Assembly: GCA_946480445.1 (NCBI GenBank)
Contig: CAMLJN010000022.1
Location: 1 to 64,000, forward strand
Direction of reading: 5' to 3'
Source of the DNA: an uncultured Buttiauxella sp.
GTDB lineage: Bacteria > Pseudomonadota > Gammaproteobacteria > Enterobacterales > Enterobacteriaceae
DNA length: 64,000 nt
Both the position numbers and the translations under genes were made by a program. Below, one piece after another: positions 28,652-40,383 of this stretch. The notes beneath the pieces are model-generated. The model ran no database searches and was not told the DNA's origin. It saw only the letters and a list, made by a program, of their open reading frames with translations. Every line of letters starts with the position of its first letter. Within the stretch, counting starts at the first letter, position 1.

Positions 28652-30424
28652 TTATTCTTTCTCAGCCTTTTTAATCACCGCAACACCCAGCTCGGCCAGC
28701 GCCTGCGGATTCGCGAAGCTTGGCGCCTCGGTCATCAGACAGGCCGCCGCGGTGGTTTTCGGGAACGCGATAACATCACGGATGTTGTCGGTGCCGGTCA
28801 GCAGCATGGTCAGACGGTCCAGACCGAATGCCAGGCCCGCGTGCGGAGGCGTGCCGTATTTCAGGGCGTCTAACAGGAAGCCAAACTTCTCACGCTGATC
28901 TTCTTCGTTAATGCCCAGAATACCGAACACGGTCTGCTGCATCTGGCCGTTGTGGATACGTACGGAACCGCCGCCCACTTCATAGCCGTTGATAACCATA
29001 TCGTAGGCGTTAGCCACGGCAGACTCCGGGTCCGCAGCCAGCTGCTCAGGCGTCATATCTTTTGGCGCGGTGAACGGGTGGTGCATCGCGGTCAGGCCGC
29101 CTTCACCGTCGTCTTCAAACATTGGGAAGTCAATAACCCACAGCGGCGCCCACGCATTTTCATCGGTGATCTGAAGATCTTTACCGATTTTCAGACGCAG
29201 CGCGCCCAGCGCATCGGCAACAACTTTCTTGTTGTCCGCGCCGAAGAAGATCATATCGCCGTCCTGCGCACCGGTACGGGCCAGAATATCTTCCACAATT
29301 TGTGCAGTCAGGAACTTGGCGACCGGGCTGGTGATCCCTTCGATACCCGCCGCGCGCTGGTTAACCTTGATATAGGCCAGCCCTTTCGCGCCGTAAATCT
29401 CAATGAACTTGCCGTAGTCGTCAATCTGTTTGCGGCTGATCTGTGCGCCACCTGGCACACGCAGCGCGGCAACGCGGCCTTTAGCATCGTTTGCCGGGCC
29501 GGAGAACACTTTGAACTCAACGTCTTTGAGCAGATCCGCTACGTCCACCAGCTCCATTGGGTTACGCAGGTCTGGTTTATCGGAACCGTAGCGACGTTCA
29601 GCTTCGGCGAAGGTCATCACCGGGAAAGCGCCCAGGTCAACGTTTTGCACGTCAATCCACAGTTTGCGCACCAGCTCTTCCATCACGTCACGCACCTGAG
29701 GCGCCGTCATAAAGGAGGTTTCGACGTCGATCTGGGTAAATTCTGGCTGACGGTCAGCGCGCAGGTCTTCGTCACGGAAGCACTTAACGATCTGATAGTA
29801 ACGGTCAAAACCGGACATCATCAGCAGCTGTTTGAACAGCTGCGGGGACTGCGGCAGCGCGTAGAATTTGCCTTTATGCACGCGGCTTGGCACCAGGTAG
29901 TCACGCGCCCCTTCCGGCGTGGCTTTGGTGAGCATTGGCGTTTCGATGTCCAGGAAGCCGTGGTCATCCATAAAACGGCGCACAAAGCTGGTGATTTTGG
30001 CGCGGGTCTTCAGGCGGTTAGCCATTTCCGGACGACGCAGGTCCAGATAGCGGAATTTCAGACGCGCTTCTTCGGTGTTGACGTGGTTGGAGTCAAGCGG
30101 CAGCGATTCTGAACGGTTGATGATGGTCAGGTCGGTTGCGAAGACTTCTACCGCACCGGTTGCCATATCTTTGTTGATGTTTTTCTCATCACGCGGGCGC
30201 ACGGTGCCGGTGATTTGAATGCAGAACTCATTACGCAGTTCGGAGGCAAGCTGGAACGCGTCCTGACGGTCCGGGTCGAAAAACACCTGCACGATGCCTT
30301 CGCGATCGCGCATATCAATAAAGATAAGGCTACCGAGGTCACGACGACGATTAACCCAACCACACAGTGTCACTTGTTGTCCCACATGGGATTGATTGAG
30401 CTGCCCGCAATATACTGTACGCAT
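28652..30424 (-). CDS. aspS: AspS, aspartyl-tRNA synthetase
   Basis: Class II aminoacyl-tRNA synthetase of 590 residues (E. coli 590). N-terminal OB anticodon-binding domain (1-105), catalytic core with motif 2 ([23 protein letters not shown]) and motif 3 (GLAFGLDRL), and the bacterial GAD insertion (about 290-420). ATG at 30424. A promoter with a perfect -10 TATAAT lies about 100 bp upstream. First gene of aspS-nudB-yebC-ruvC. Confidence 0.98.
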   Translation of the reverse strand: MRTVYCGQLNQSHVGQQVTLCGWVNRRRDLGSLIFIDMRDREGIVQVFFDPDRQDAFQLASELRNEFCIQITGTVRPRDEKNINKDMATGAVEVFATDLTIINRSESLPLDSNHVNTEEARLKFRYLDLRRPEMANRLKTRAKITSFVRRFMDDHGFLDIETPMLTKATPEGARDYLVPSRVHKGKFYALPQSPQLFKQLLMMSGFDRYYQIVKCFRDEDLRADRQPEFTQIDVETSFMTAPQVRDVMEELVRKLWIDVQNVDLGAFPVMTFAEAERRYGSDKPDLRNPMELVDVADLLKDVEFKVFSGPANDAKGRVAALRVPGGAQISRKQIDDYGKFIEIYGAKGLAYIKVNQRAAGIEGITSPVAKFLTAQIVEDILARTGAQDGDMIFFGADNKKVVADALGALRLKIGKDLQITDENAWAPLWVIDFPMFEDDGEGGLTAMHHPFTAPKDMTPEQLAADPESAVANAYDMVINGYEVGGGSVRIHNGQMQQTVFGILGINEEDQREKFGFLLDALKYGTPPHAGLAFGLDRLTMLLTGTDNIRDVIAFPKTTAAACLMTEAPSFANPQALAELGVAVIKKAEKE

Positions 30425-30524
30425 GAGATATCCCTTAAATTAGCCGCGCACGGGTTTTACCTGCTCTGCAGGCACCACGCTGGCCGCTATTTTGTCTGTC
30501 GATACTGGATGAAAAAAGGGGGCT

Positions 30525-30553
30525 ATTATACTGGAAATAATGCCCGGCGATAA
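30525..30553 (-). promoter_or_regulatory. aspS promoter
   Basis: Minus-strand -10 TATAAT at 30525-30530 with TTATCG 17 bp upstream as -35. Confidence 0.65.
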
Positions 30554-30692
30554 GCCCGATACGACTGACTGACGCGTTTCAAAGCGCCTTGTTTCGCTAT
30601 TTCTCACAAAAATTAACAAAAATAGTCAGCTGTGTAACCTTACTTACGTCGTAAGGTATTGCCGCCAAGTCTATTTTAACCGGAGTCGCCGT

Positions 30693-31274
30693 ATGTCTGA
30701 AACGAACAGCTTAGCCCTGAACCCTGCCAGCACCGCGCTGGTGGTCATTGATTTGCAGGAAGGCATCCTGCCGTTTGCCGGTGGCCCACACAGCGCGCAA
30801 GACGTCGTTGCTCGCTCAGCAAAACTTGCGGATAAATGCCGTGCGAACGGCTCACCGGTGGTGCTGGTGCGCGTAGGCTGGTCTGAGGATTTTGCCGAGG
30901 CTTTGAAGCAGCCCGTTGATGCTCAGCTTCCCGCTCAGGCGCTGCCGGATAACTGGTGGACCTATCCCGCCACGCTTGGCAAGCAGGAGAGCGATCTGGA
31001 AGTCACCAAACGCCAGTGGGGCGCGTTTTACGGCACGGATCTGGAACTGCAACTGCGTCGCCGCGGCATCGACACTATCGTGCTTTGCGGTATCTCAACC
31101 AATATTGGCGTGGAATCCACGGCGCGTAACGCATGGGAATTAGGCTTCGCGCTGGTGATCGCAGAAAACGCCTGTAGCGCCGCCAGCCGTGAGCAGCACG
31201 AGGGCAGCATGACGAATATCTTCCCGCGTATCGCTCGCGTTCGCAGCACCGAGGAGATTATCGCCGCGTTATGA
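30693..31274 (+). CDS. yecD: YecD, isochorismatase-fold protein lacking Cys
   Basis: Cysteine-hydrolase-fold protein of 193 residues (E. coli YecD 188). The catalytic Asp ([12 protein letters not shown]) and Lys ([11 protein letters not shown]) regions are present, but where the nucleophile should be (G-x-x-T-N-x-C-V) the sequence reads [13 protein letters not shown], with Gly instead of Cys. E. coli YecD has the same change, so it is a conserved trait of the group; it may bind a ligand or use other chemistry. Overlaps yecE by 4 nt (ATGA). Confidence 0.93.
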   Translation: MSETNSLALNPASTALVVIDLQEGILPFAGGPHSAQDVVARSAKLADKCRANGSPVVLVRVGWSEDFAEALKQPVDAQLPAQALPDNWWTYPATLGKQESDLEVTKRQWGAFYGTDLELQLRRRGIDTIVLCGISTNIGVESTARNAWELGFALVIAENACSAASREQHEGSMTNIFPRIARVRSTEEIIAAL

Positions 31275-32089
31275 TTTACATCGGCCTTCCGCAATGGTCG
31301 CACCCCAAGTGGGTGCGTCTGGGCATCACCTCCCTTGAAGATTACGCCCTCCTGTTTAACTGTGTGGAAGGCAATACCACGCTGTACGCCTTGCCGAAAG
31401 CCGAGAGCGTACAGCGCTGGCGCGAGATGACCGGGGATGATTTCCGCTTCTGTTTTAAATTCCCCGCGACCATTTCGCACCAGGCTGCACTTCGCCAGTG
31501 CGGCGATCTCACCGCCGAGTTTTTAGACCGCATGTCGCCGCTGGCAAACCGCATCGGGCAATACTGGCTCCAGCTGCCCGCCACCTTCGGCCCGCAAAAT
31601 CTCCCGGCGCTGTGGCACTTTCTGGATACCTTGCCCAAAGCATTCACCTATGGCGTGGAAGTCCGGCACCCTTCTTTCTTCGATAAAAGCGCTGATGAGC
31701 AGGCCCTGAACCGTGGATTACATGAGCGAGGCGTTAACCGCGCTATCCTTGACAGTCGTCCAGTACACAGCGCAAAGCCGCACAGCGAAGCTATTCGCGA
31801 AGCGCAGCGTAAGAAGCCGAAAGTCCCCGTTCATGCGCTGGTGACTGCCAGCAATCCTCTTGTGCGTTTTATCGGCAGTGACGATATGCAGCAAAACCGG
31901 GCGCTGTTCGATGTCTGGCTGAAAACCCTGCCAAAGTGGACAGAGAAAGCCACGCCCTATCTGTTTCTTCACACTCCGGACATCGGCCTGGTGCCCGAGC
32001 TTGTTCATACGCTGTGGCCCGAGCTTCAGCGCCAGTTTCCGGCGCTAGGCGACGAGCCTGCCATTCCGCAGCAAAACTCTCTTTTTTAG
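31271..32089 (+). CDS. yecE: YecE, DUF72 family protein
   Basis: TIM-barrel-like protein of 272 residues, function unknown. Begins [14 protein letters not shown], the family's N-terminal strand, with [13 protein letters not shown] and the [14 protein letters not shown] segment. Coupled to yecD by a 4-nt overlap. The nearby cmo genes do not prove a shared role. Confidence 0.93.
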   Translation: MIYIGLPQWSHPKWVRLGITSLEDYALLFNCVEGNTTLYALPKAESVQRWREMTGDDFRFCFKFPATISHQAALRQCGDLTAEFLDRMSPLANRIGQYWLQLPATFGPQNLPALWHFLDTLPKAFTYGVEVRHPSFFDKSADEQALNRGLHERGVNRAILDSRPVHSAKPHSEAIREAQRKKPKVPVHALVTASNPLVRFIGSDDMQQNRALFDVWLKTLPKWTEKATPYLFLHTPDIGLVPELVHTLWPELQRQFPALGDEPAIPQQNSLF

Positions 32090-32159
32090 GAATAGCGACA
32101 CAACACAGGCAGCACTGCTATCATATGCCGTGCTGAGACTATCTCTGAAGGAAGTGAGT

Positions 32160-34392
<2,233 letters not shown>

Positions 34393-34414
34393 CGCCCTCT
34401 TTGTCAGCAAGTAA

Positions 34415-34440
34415 AAGGCCGCTATTGCGGCCTTAATTTT
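34415..34440 (+). terminator. cmoB terminator
   Basis: AAGGCCGC-TATT-GCGGCCTT stem followed by AATTTTA. Also lies just past the small minus-strand gene. Confidence 0.85.
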
Positions 34441-34453
34441 ATCTGAGGTTTAC

Positions 34454-34549
34454 TTACTTCTTTTTAGCCGGTGCGGGTTTTTTTGCCCCGGAATCTTTCG
34501 CCTTGCCCGGTTCTTCTTTCTTGACCATCAGTACGCTGTTAAACGACAT
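34454..34549 (-). CDS. Candidate 31-residue Lys-rich small protein
   Basis: Unrecognised small gene. ATG at 34549 has GAGG 7 nt upstream and opens a 31-codon frame: a hydrophobic-mixed start (MSFNSVLMVKKEE) followed by a Lys/Ala/Pro tail that ends in AKKK. A sigma-S type -10 (CTATACTTAG) lies 28-37 bp upstream, giving a short normal leader of about 25 nt, and the cmoB terminator hairpin lies just beyond the stop. Promoter, ribosome site, frame and terminator thus line up. No function is proposed; the basic disordered tail could contact nucleic acid or membrane. Too short for most gene finders. Confidence 0.6.
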   Translation of the reverse strand: MSFNSVLMVKKEEPGKAKDSGAKKPAPAKKK

Positions 34550-34577
34550 AATCTTGCCTCGGGTAAACTCAGGAATA

Positions 34578-34587
34578 CTAAGTATAG
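34578..34587 (-). promoter_or_regulatory. Sigma-S type -10 before the small gene
   Basis: Minus-strand CTATACTTAG differs from the sigma-S optimum CTATACTTAA at the last base only; predicted start of transcription about 34574. Confidence 0.65.
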
Positions 34588-34821
34588 GCGCGATTTGATT
34601 TCGTACAGGAAATATTTCACCCGTTATTACCGCTTCGCTTAGCCCCCTCCCTGTCCCCTTTTGCCTTCGCCTGCAACGACAGCGGCCAGGTTGAGATTTT
34701 TCTAAATATCTGACAATCATGGACATAGACAGCCGCGACGGCGAAAAAAAGCATCTTTAGATTTGCAGCCCGGCAGCAAGCTTGTTTTAATCCCGGCCAC
34801 AAACAGTTCAAGTGAGGGATT

Positions 34822-35481
34822 ATGAAAAACTTAAGTAATAAGGGCGCTCAGGCCTATACCCCGTTAACATTAAAACTCTATGACTGGTGGGTGCTGGGTA
34901 TTTCAAACCGCTACGCCTGGCGATGCCCAACGGAAGATGTACTGCTCAATCACTTCAAAAAACATCTCGGCCGTAAGCATCTCGATATCGGCGTCGGCAC
35001 CGGTTTTTATCTTTCACAACTCGACCATGCCCGCGATATTACCCTGATGGATCTGAACACCCACAGTCTTGATGCCGCCAGAACAAGAATCGGCCCCCAG
35101 CGGATCGACAGCTGCGTTGAACATGATGTTTTTAACGAGTTTCCCCAGGCGCTGCACAACAGTTTTGATTCCGTATCGCTGTTTTACCTGCTGCACTGCC
35201 TTCCTGGCCTGCCAGAAGACAAAGCCAGGGCAATTAAAAACGCCGCGGCTGCCCTCAACGCAAACGGCACGTTATACGGCGCAACCATTCTGGGTGACAG
35301 CGCCGGGCATAACGGCTTTGGCCGAAAACTAATGAAGGTTTATAACAAGATAGGCATCTTTTCTAACCGCCAGGATAACGCCCTGCATCTGAAGCAGGCT
35401 CTGGAAGACTGTTTTGAAGAGGTCAGTGTTTCCACCGTGGGCGTAGTGGCTACTTTTTCCGCCAGCAAAAAACGCGTTTAA
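34822..35481 (+). CDS. Class I SAM-dependent methyltransferase
   Basis: Methyltransferase of 219 residues with motif I LDIGVGTGFYL (about 54-64), an acidic end of strand 2 (ITLMDLNTHSLDAA) and motif IV/post regions (SVSLFYLLHCLP). It begins with an aromatic-rich lead (TLKLYDWWVLGISNRYAWRCP) like small-molecule or lipid/quinone-type methyltransferases. Substrate unknown. ATG at 34822 follows GAGGGA. It is absent from the E. coli cmoB-cutC interval; own promoter expected in the 270 bp upstream. Convergent with cutC. Confidence 0.85.
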   Translation: MKNLSNKGAQAYTPLTLKLYDWWVLGISNRYAWRCPTEDVLLNHFKKHLGRKHLDIGVGTGFYLSQLDHARDITLMDLNTHSLDAARTRIGPQRIDSCVEHDVFNEFPQALHNSFDSVSLFYLLHCLPGLPEDKARAIKNAAAALNANGTLYGATILGDSAGHNGFGRKLMKVYNKIGIFSNRQDNALHLKQALEDCFEEVSVSTVGVVATFSASKKRV

Positions 35482-35492
35482 AGCCTGTGAAT

Positions 35493-35807
35493 AAAAAAAG
35501 CCCCGGTAAAACACCGGGGCCTGGTACTAGCAAACATCACATTGGGCGACATGATGCGCGGTTAAAACCTGTTGCGCGTCAGGCTGCTGTTTTGGCAGCA
35601 GCCAGCACGGCTTTCATTGCGGCCACTACGTCGCCATCCACGCAGTAGCGATTAAATTCATCAGCCTCGGCGTCCGCACTCATCGACACGCCTGCTTTAC
35701 GGTAACGCATCACCGAAGGAACGCTCTGGCCAGCCGAGCTGTGGACCTCTTCGATTCCCGCCTCAACAAACTTTTGCAGGTTGCCCAGACGCACGCCAGC
35801 ACCCGCC
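35493..35807 (-). ncRNA. micL: Probable MicL sRNA from within cutC
   Basis: In E. coli, MicL is a ~308-nt sigma-E dependent sRNA starting inside cutC, processed to an 80-nt form in the cutC 3' UTR, and silencing lpp. Here a sigma-E-like promoter (GGAACTA, 35837-35843; TCCAA, 35815-35819) lies inside cutC and predicts a start near 35807; the cutC terminator at 35500-35520 gives about 315 nt. The 3' UTR contains AGTACCAG, complementary to CUGGUACU of the E. coli lpp coding start. The lpp gene of this organism is not in the window. Confidence 0.65.
35500..35520 (-). terminator. cutC/micL terminator
   Basis: GCCCCGGT/ACCGGGGC stem followed by seven Ts on the minus strand; also placed to stop the converging methyltransferase transcript. 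Confidence 0.88.
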
Positions 35808-36328
35808 ATAATGATTGGAGTATGGGAGTGCTGTTTTAGTTCCCTGAGCAGTGAAAGTCCCAGTTCGGCATTCTGCTGCTGACCGGAAGTGAGAATACGC
35901 GCCACCCCCAGCCCGGTCAGCTGCTCCAACGCCTGTTGCGGGTTATGGCACATATCGAAGGCGCGGTGAAAAGTGACCGCCATGCCCTGAGCGGCTTCCA
36001 TCACCTGCTTCATACGCAGCAGGTCAATATGGCCCTCGGCATCGAGCATACCGATTACCAGTCCCGGATAGCCCAGTTCACGAATAAAGCGAATATCTTC
36101 AAGCATGGTGTCGAACTCGCGATCGCTATAGCAAAAATCGCCGCCGCGAGGACGGATAATAGGATGCACGGGAATCGAAACAAGCTGCTTCACTTTTTTG
36201 AGCACGCCCGCGGAAGGCGTCAGCCCTCCTTCGTTGGGTGCCGCGCACAGTTCAATGCGATCCGCTCCGGCCCGCTCCGCTGTCAGGGCACAGTCTATTC
36301 CATAGCAGCAGATTTCCAGCTTAGCCAT
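35579..36328 (-). CDS. cutC: CutC family protein (copper homeostasis-linked)
   Basis: TIM-barrel protein of 249 residues (E. coli 248), cytoplasmic. Family segments [35 protein letters not shown] and the C-terminal [12 protein letters not shown] are intact. The copper phenotype of E. coli cutC was later attributed to the embedded sRNA MicL, so the protein's own role remains unclear. ATG at 36328 follows AAGGAG. Confidence 0.95.
   Translation of the reverse strand: MAKLEICCYGIDCALTAERAGADRIELCAAPNEGGLTPSAGVLKKVKQLVSIPVHPIIRPRGGDFCYSDREFDTMLEDIRFIRELGYPGLVIGMLDAEGHIDLLRMKQVMEAAQGMAVTFHRAFDMCHNPQQALEQLTGLGVARILTSGQQQNAELGLSLLRELKQHSHTPIIMAGAGVRLGNLQKFVEAGIEEVHSSAGQSVPSVMRYRKAGVSMSADAEADEFNRYCVDGDVVAAMKAVLAAAKTAA
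35815..35843 (-). promoter_or_regulatory. Sigma-E-like promoter inside cutC (micL)
   Basis: GGAACTA -35 and TCCAA -10 separated by 17 bp; the codons around it encode conserved CutC residues, so conservation alone cannot prove promoter use. Confidence 0.55.
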
Positions 36329-36419
36329 TGATTACTCCTTATAAAATCTTTCGCTTAGCGGTTGTGTCGTCGGGCCAGAATGATAACCTGAAACCACGCT
36401 TACAGCAGGGTAACTTATC

Positions 36420-37559
36420 ATGGCATGCATTTTCGACGAAGGTATCGACAGGCGTCACAGCGACAGCGTGAAGTGGAATAAATATGCTGAAGATGTGCTG
36501 CCTATGTGGGTGGCTGATATGGATTTTCGCTCGCCATCATGCGTGCTGGAAGCTCTCCAGCAGCGGGTGGCGCATGGGGTATTTGGCTACGGCGACCGGC
36601 CCCATGAATTAATTGACGTCGTCATTGAGCGCATGGCCAGCCGCTATCAGTGGCAGATTAAGCCCGACTGGATAGTCTTTTTACCGGGCGTAGTGGCCGG
36701 GCTGAACCTGGCCGTGCGCGCGTTTACCGAAACCGACGAAGCAACTCTTGCTCCCACGCCTGTTTACCCGCCGTTCAGAAAATCATCCGCCTTCGCGCAC
36801 CGTCCTCAGTTGAATGCCCCGTTACAGCTACAGCACGGCAGGTGGCAGCTTGATCTGGCCGCGCTCTCCTCTCAGCTCACCGGCAAAGAAAAACTGCTGA
36901 TGCTGTGCAACCCGCAAAACCCCGGAGGCACGGTCTATCGACGTGAAGAGCTTGAGCAGCAGCTGGCTTTTGCGCAGCAACATGATTTGCTCGTTTGCTC
37001 CGACGAGATCCACTGCGATTTGCTGCTGGAACCTGGGGTGAAACATATTCCTTTTGCCAGCCTGAGCGCGGACGCCGAGCAGCGTTCTATTACGCTTATT
37101 TCACCGTCCAAAACCTTTAATATTGCCGGACTGGGCGCTTCGATGGCGATTATTCCTAATCCGGAACTGCGCAAACGGTTCAACCGCACGCGGGATGGCA
37201 TTGTCCCGAGCGTAGATGTTCTGGCGCTGACGGCAGCAACGGCGGCCTGGCGTGACGGTGAGCCCTGGTTACAGGCGTTGCTGGTCTATCTGCGCGGCCA
37301 CCGCGACAGGCTGACTCGGGAAGTGAACGGCATCGACGGTCTGCACATGGCAGCCCCGGAAGCCACCTATCTGGGCTGGGTGGATGCCAGCGCTCTGCCC
37401 GTTGAAAACCCAACCCTGTTCTTCCAGAAAGCCGGGCTGGGCTTCTCACCGGGGGCTGATTTTGGCGAGGCTAAATTTGTACGTATCAACTTCGGCTGTA
37501 CGTCGGCGACGCTTGAGGAGGCCATCAGGCGGATAAAAGCGGCGGTGAATACGCTGTAG
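36420..37559 (+). CDS. MalY/PatB family PLP-dependent C-S lyase
   Basis: Fold-type I PLP enzyme of 379 residues like MalY and PatB, which split cystathionine or related cysteine S-conjugates. It starts MACIFDEGIDRRHSDSVKWNKY with PMWVADMDF (substrate-side motif), has NPQNPGGTVY, the CSDEIHCDLLL strand, and the PLP lysine in SPSKTFNIAGLG (about 226-237). C-terminal VRINFGCT carries the carboxylate-binding Arg. E. coli lacks a gene here; MalY itself sits elsewhere with the maltose system. 91 bp from the divergent cutC; convergent with yecM. Confidence 0.88.
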   Translation: MACIFDEGIDRRHSDSVKWNKYAEDVLPMWVADMDFRSPSCVLEALQQRVAHGVFGYGDRPHELIDVVIERMASRYQWQIKPDWIVFLPGVVAGLNLAVRAFTETDEATLAPTPVYPPFRKSSAFAHRPQLNAPLQLQHGRWQLDLAALSSQLTGKEKLLMLCNPQNPGGTVYRREELEQQLAFAQQHDLLVCSDEIHCDLLLEPGVKHIPFASLSADAEQRSITLISPSKTFNIAGLGASMAIIPNPELRKRFNRTRDGIVPSVDVLALTAATAAWRDGEPWLQALLVYLRGHRDRLTREVNGIDGLHMAAPEATYLGWVDASALPVENPTLFFQKAGLGFSPGADFGEAKFVRINFGCTSATLEEAIRRIKAAVNTL

Positions 37560-37577
37560 ACTACGCCGCCCGGCCCG

Positions 37578-38141
37578 CTATGCCTGCTCGCTGGCGACGA
37601 TCTCTTCGATACTCCAGGGATGGAATTTGAAGGTCACCTTGCCGTCGGTCACGGCCAGCGTCGGGTTAGGCAATCTTTCATGCTCCCCTTTCGGCGAGCT
37701 GGTTTTTACCGCAATCCCCGTCTGGCGCAAACCGGCATCGGAGAGCAGCGTCAGCGCCCGCGAATTAAGGGTGTGCGGATCGCCCGGCAGCACAATCTCA
37801 ACGTGCTCCCACCCCTCATGCGGGTAACGTTTTTCACCCGGCCACGGCAGCTCAACGATCGTAAATTTCCAGTGCGCCACGCAAACCGGCTCATCAAGGC
37901 GGAACAAACAAACAGGCCGCCCGTTGATGCTATTTTCAGACAGCAGCGTTCCGCACTTTTCCAGCCCCGCACGCCAGCGTTCGGCGGTGGCGTTTTGATG
38001 GCAGCGCAAAGAAATGTGATCCGCATCTAAAGGGGCAATATCCAGATCCAGCCGCGTGGCAAGTTCTGTTAACGCTTGTGTAAAACGCGGGAGATCGGCT
38101 GAAATATCATTCAGCTCGGCAATGCTCTGCCAGTTAGCCAT
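37578..38141 (-). CDS. yecM: YecM, VOC-fold metalloprotein-like
   Basis: Protein of 187 residues (E. coli 188) with a vicinal-oxygen-chelate fold known from the E. coli structure; likely metal-binding enzyme of unknown substrate. Candidate ligands lie in DHISLRCHQN, VAHWKFTIVELP and EGWEHVEIVLPG. ATG at 38141 follows AAAGGA and equals the family start MANWQSI; the frame is open to 38201 without conservation. Divergent from argS. Confidence 0.93.
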   Translation of the reverse strand: MANWQSIAELNDISADLPRFTQALTELATRLDLDIAPLDADHISLRCHQNATAERWRAGLEKCGTLLSENSINGRPVCLFRLDEPVCVAHWKFTIVELPWPGEKRYPHEGWEHVEIVLPGDPHTLNSRALTLLSDAGLRQTGIAVKTSSPKGEHERLPNPTLAVTDGKVTFKFHPWSIEEIVASEQA

Positions 38142-38283
38142 GGCGTCGTCCTTTCTGGTCTCGAAGGGGGCTAATCTACCTTTTTCACACGCCCGGACCA
38201 ACTCTCAAAGCCGGGTTTGCTGACTGAATGGTTATTCACTATACCGTTGAGATTAGTTCAGGGCGCGCGGGGCAAGGCTTTTG

Positions 38284-38313
38284 CTGACGGGAAGGGTTAA
38301 ATAAAGTTATACT
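38284..38313 (+). promoter_or_regulatory. Possible argS promoter
   Basis: -10 TATACT at 38308-38313 with CTGACG 18 bp upstream; about 75 bp before the argS start. Confidence 0.5.
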
Positions 38314-38390
38314 TACGCCCTTATTTTTATCCCCCACGATACGGTTGCCGGAACACGTTGGCAGCCCTTAGCAAAATGTAAGGTATCCCG

Positions 38391-40124
38391 GTGAATATTC
38401 AGGCTCTTCTTTCAGATAAAGTCAGTCAGGCCATGGTTGCTGCAGGCGCGCCTGCGGATTGCGAACCCCAGGTTCGTCAGTCAGCCAAAGTCCAGTTCGG
38501 CGACTATCAGGCCAATGGCGTGATGTCCGTTGCTAAATCACTGGGCAAGCCGCCACGACAAGTCGCAGAGTCCGTTATCGCTAACCTGGATCTGACCGGG
38601 ATCGCCAGCAAAGTTGAAATCGCCGGTCCTGGCTTTATCAATATCTTCCTTGACCCGGTATTTCTGGCTAAAAACGTTGATGCGGCGGTCGCCTCCGATC
38701 GCGTCGGGGTGAACACCGTTGCCCCGCAAACCATCGTGGTCGATTACTCCGCGCCAAACGTTGCCAAAGAGATGCACGTCGGCCATATCCGCTCCACCAT
38801 CATTGGTGACGCAGCGGTACGCACTCTGGAGTTCCTCGGCCATAAAGTTATCCGCGCTAACCACGTAGGCGACTGGGGCACGCAGTTCGGTATGCTTATC
38901 GCGTATCTTGAAAAGCAACAGCAGGAGAACGCGGGCGAGATGGCGCTGGCCGACCTCGAAGAGTTCTATCGTGCCGCCAAGAAACACTACGATGAAGACG
39001 AAGTCTTTGCTGAACGCGCACGCGGCTACGTCGTTAAACTGCAGGGCGGCGACGAATACTGCCGTGAGATGTGGCGCAAGCTGGTCGACATCACCATGAC
39101 GCAGAATCAGCAGACCTATCAGCGCCTTAACGTCACGCTGACCCGCGACGACGTAATGGGTGAAAGCCTTTATAACCCCATGCTGCCGGGTATCGTTGCC
39201 GACCTGAAGGCGAAAGGGCTGGCGGTAGAGAGCGAAGGGGCAACCGTGGTGTTCCTGGATGAGTTCAAGAACAAAGACGGCGATCCGATGGGCGTGATCA
39301 TCCAGAAAAAAGATGGCGGCTATCTGTATACCACCACCGATATCGCCTGCGCGAAATATCGCTATGAAACCCTGCACGCCGACCGCGTCCTTTACTTTAT
39401 CGACTCCCGTCAGCACCAGCATCTGATGCAGGCGTGGGCCATCGTGCGCAAAGCCGGTTATGTGCCGGAGTCCGTTACGCTCGAACACCAGATGTTCGGC
39501 ATGATGCTGGGGAAAGACGGCAAACCGTTTAAAACGCGTTCTGGCGGCACGGTAAAACTGACCGATCTGCTGGACGAAGCGATGGAACGTGCGCGCAGCC
39601 TGGTGGCGGAGAAAAATCCCGACATGCCTGCGGCTGAGCTGGAGGCGCTGGCAAGGTCGGTAGGGATTGGCGCCGTGAAATACGCCGATCTGTCGAAAAG
39701 CCGCACCACGGACTATATCTTCGACTGGGACAATATGCTGGCTTTCGAAGGCAACACCGCGCCGTACATGCAGTATGCCTATACCCGCGTGCTGTCCGTT
39801 TTCCGTAAAGCCGACATCGACGAAGCCGAGCTGCTGAAATCTCCGGTAGTGCTGACCGAAGACCGTGAAGCGCAGCTGGCCGCACGTCTGCTGCAGTTTG
39901 AAGAAACGCTGAACGTTGTTGCGCGCGACGGTACGCCGCACGTCATGTGTTCTTATCTCTACGATCTGGCCGGCCTGTTCTCCGGCTTCTACGAACACTG
40001 TCCTATCCTCAGCGCCGACAGCGCCGAAGCCCGCAACAGCCGCCTGAAGCTTGCTCTGTTAACGGCTAAAACCCTGAAACTGGGTCTGGATACGCTGGGG
40101 ATTGAAACCGTAGAGCGTATGTAA
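38391..40124 (+). CDS. argS: ArgS, arginyl-tRNA synthetase
   Basis: Class I synthetase of 577 residues (E. coli length). The HIGH motif reads HVGHIRSTI (about 130-138); the KMSKS equivalent is degenerate as usual in ArgRS; C-terminal DALR anticodon-binding domain ends the protein ([19 protein letters not shown]). The start codon is GTG at 38391, as in E. coli, with AAGG upstream. Followed by a strong terminator. Confidence 0.98.
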   Translation: MNIQALLSDKVSQAMVAAGAPADCEPQVRQSAKVQFGDYQANGVMSVAKSLGKPPRQVAESVIANLDLTGIASKVEIAGPGFINIFLDPVFLAKNVDAAVASDRVGVNTVAPQTIVVDYSAPNVAKEMHVGHIRSTIIGDAAVRTLEFLGHKVIRANHVGDWGTQFGMLIAYLEKQQQENAGEMALADLEEFYRAAKKHYDEDEVFAERARGYVVKLQGGDEYCREMWRKLVDITMTQNQQTYQRLNVTLTRDDVMGESLYNPMLPGIVADLKAKGLAVESEGATVVFLDEFKNKDGDPMGVIIQKKDGGYLYTTTDIACAKYRYETLHADRVLYFIDSRQHQHLMQAWAIVRKAGYVPESVTLEHQMFGMMLGKDGKPFKTRSGGTVKLTDLLDEAMERARSLVAEKNPDMPAAELEALARSVGIGAVKYADLSKSRTTDYIFDWDNMLAFEGNTAPYMQYAYTRVLSVFRKADIDEAELLKSPVVLTEDREAQLAARLLQFEETLNVVARDGTPHVMCSYLYDLAGLFSGFYEHCPILSADSAEARNSRLKLALLTAKTLKLGLDTLGIETVERM

Positions 40125-40132
40125 TCTTTACC

Positions 40133-40157
40133 GGGGGCGTTTTGCCCCCTTTTTCTT
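40133..40157 (+). terminator. argS terminator
   Basis: GGGGGC-GTTTT-GCCCCC hairpin followed by TTTTTCTTT, 8 bp after the argS stop. Confidence 0.92.
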
Positions 40158-40306
40158 TCCTGTTAGCTTGCCACCGCCCTCGCCCCCGGCCCACTTCTGC
40201 GGGCTAAACCTGCTGCAAATTCCCCCCGCCTGCCGTACAACTTTGTTCGGTGTCAATTTAGCGTGAATTAAATTAACCCTTGAGAGGTAGTCACGCCGAA
40301 AATCCT

Positions 40307-40312
40307 TATAAT
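40307..40312 (+). promoter_or_regulatory. Possible -10 of torYZ
   Basis: Perfect TATAAT 71 bp before torY; no good -35 at standard distance, so an activator may be needed. No clear FNR or TorR site was recognised. Confidence 0.4.
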
Positions 40313-40383
40313 TCCTGAGTCATTAATCTGACCGCTAATAAAAATATGTTATCCGCAGTGATTTTTCTTCTAAGGGATTTTCT

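Noticed and set aside
28952-30112. 386-codon open frame opposite aspS
   Set aside because: Shadow of aspS with no recognisable domain or ribosome site.
38538-39998. 486-codon open frame on the minus strand opposite argS
   Set aside because: Exact antisense of a highly conserved gene; low-complexity His/Arg/Phe content and no family signature. High GC third positions create such frames.
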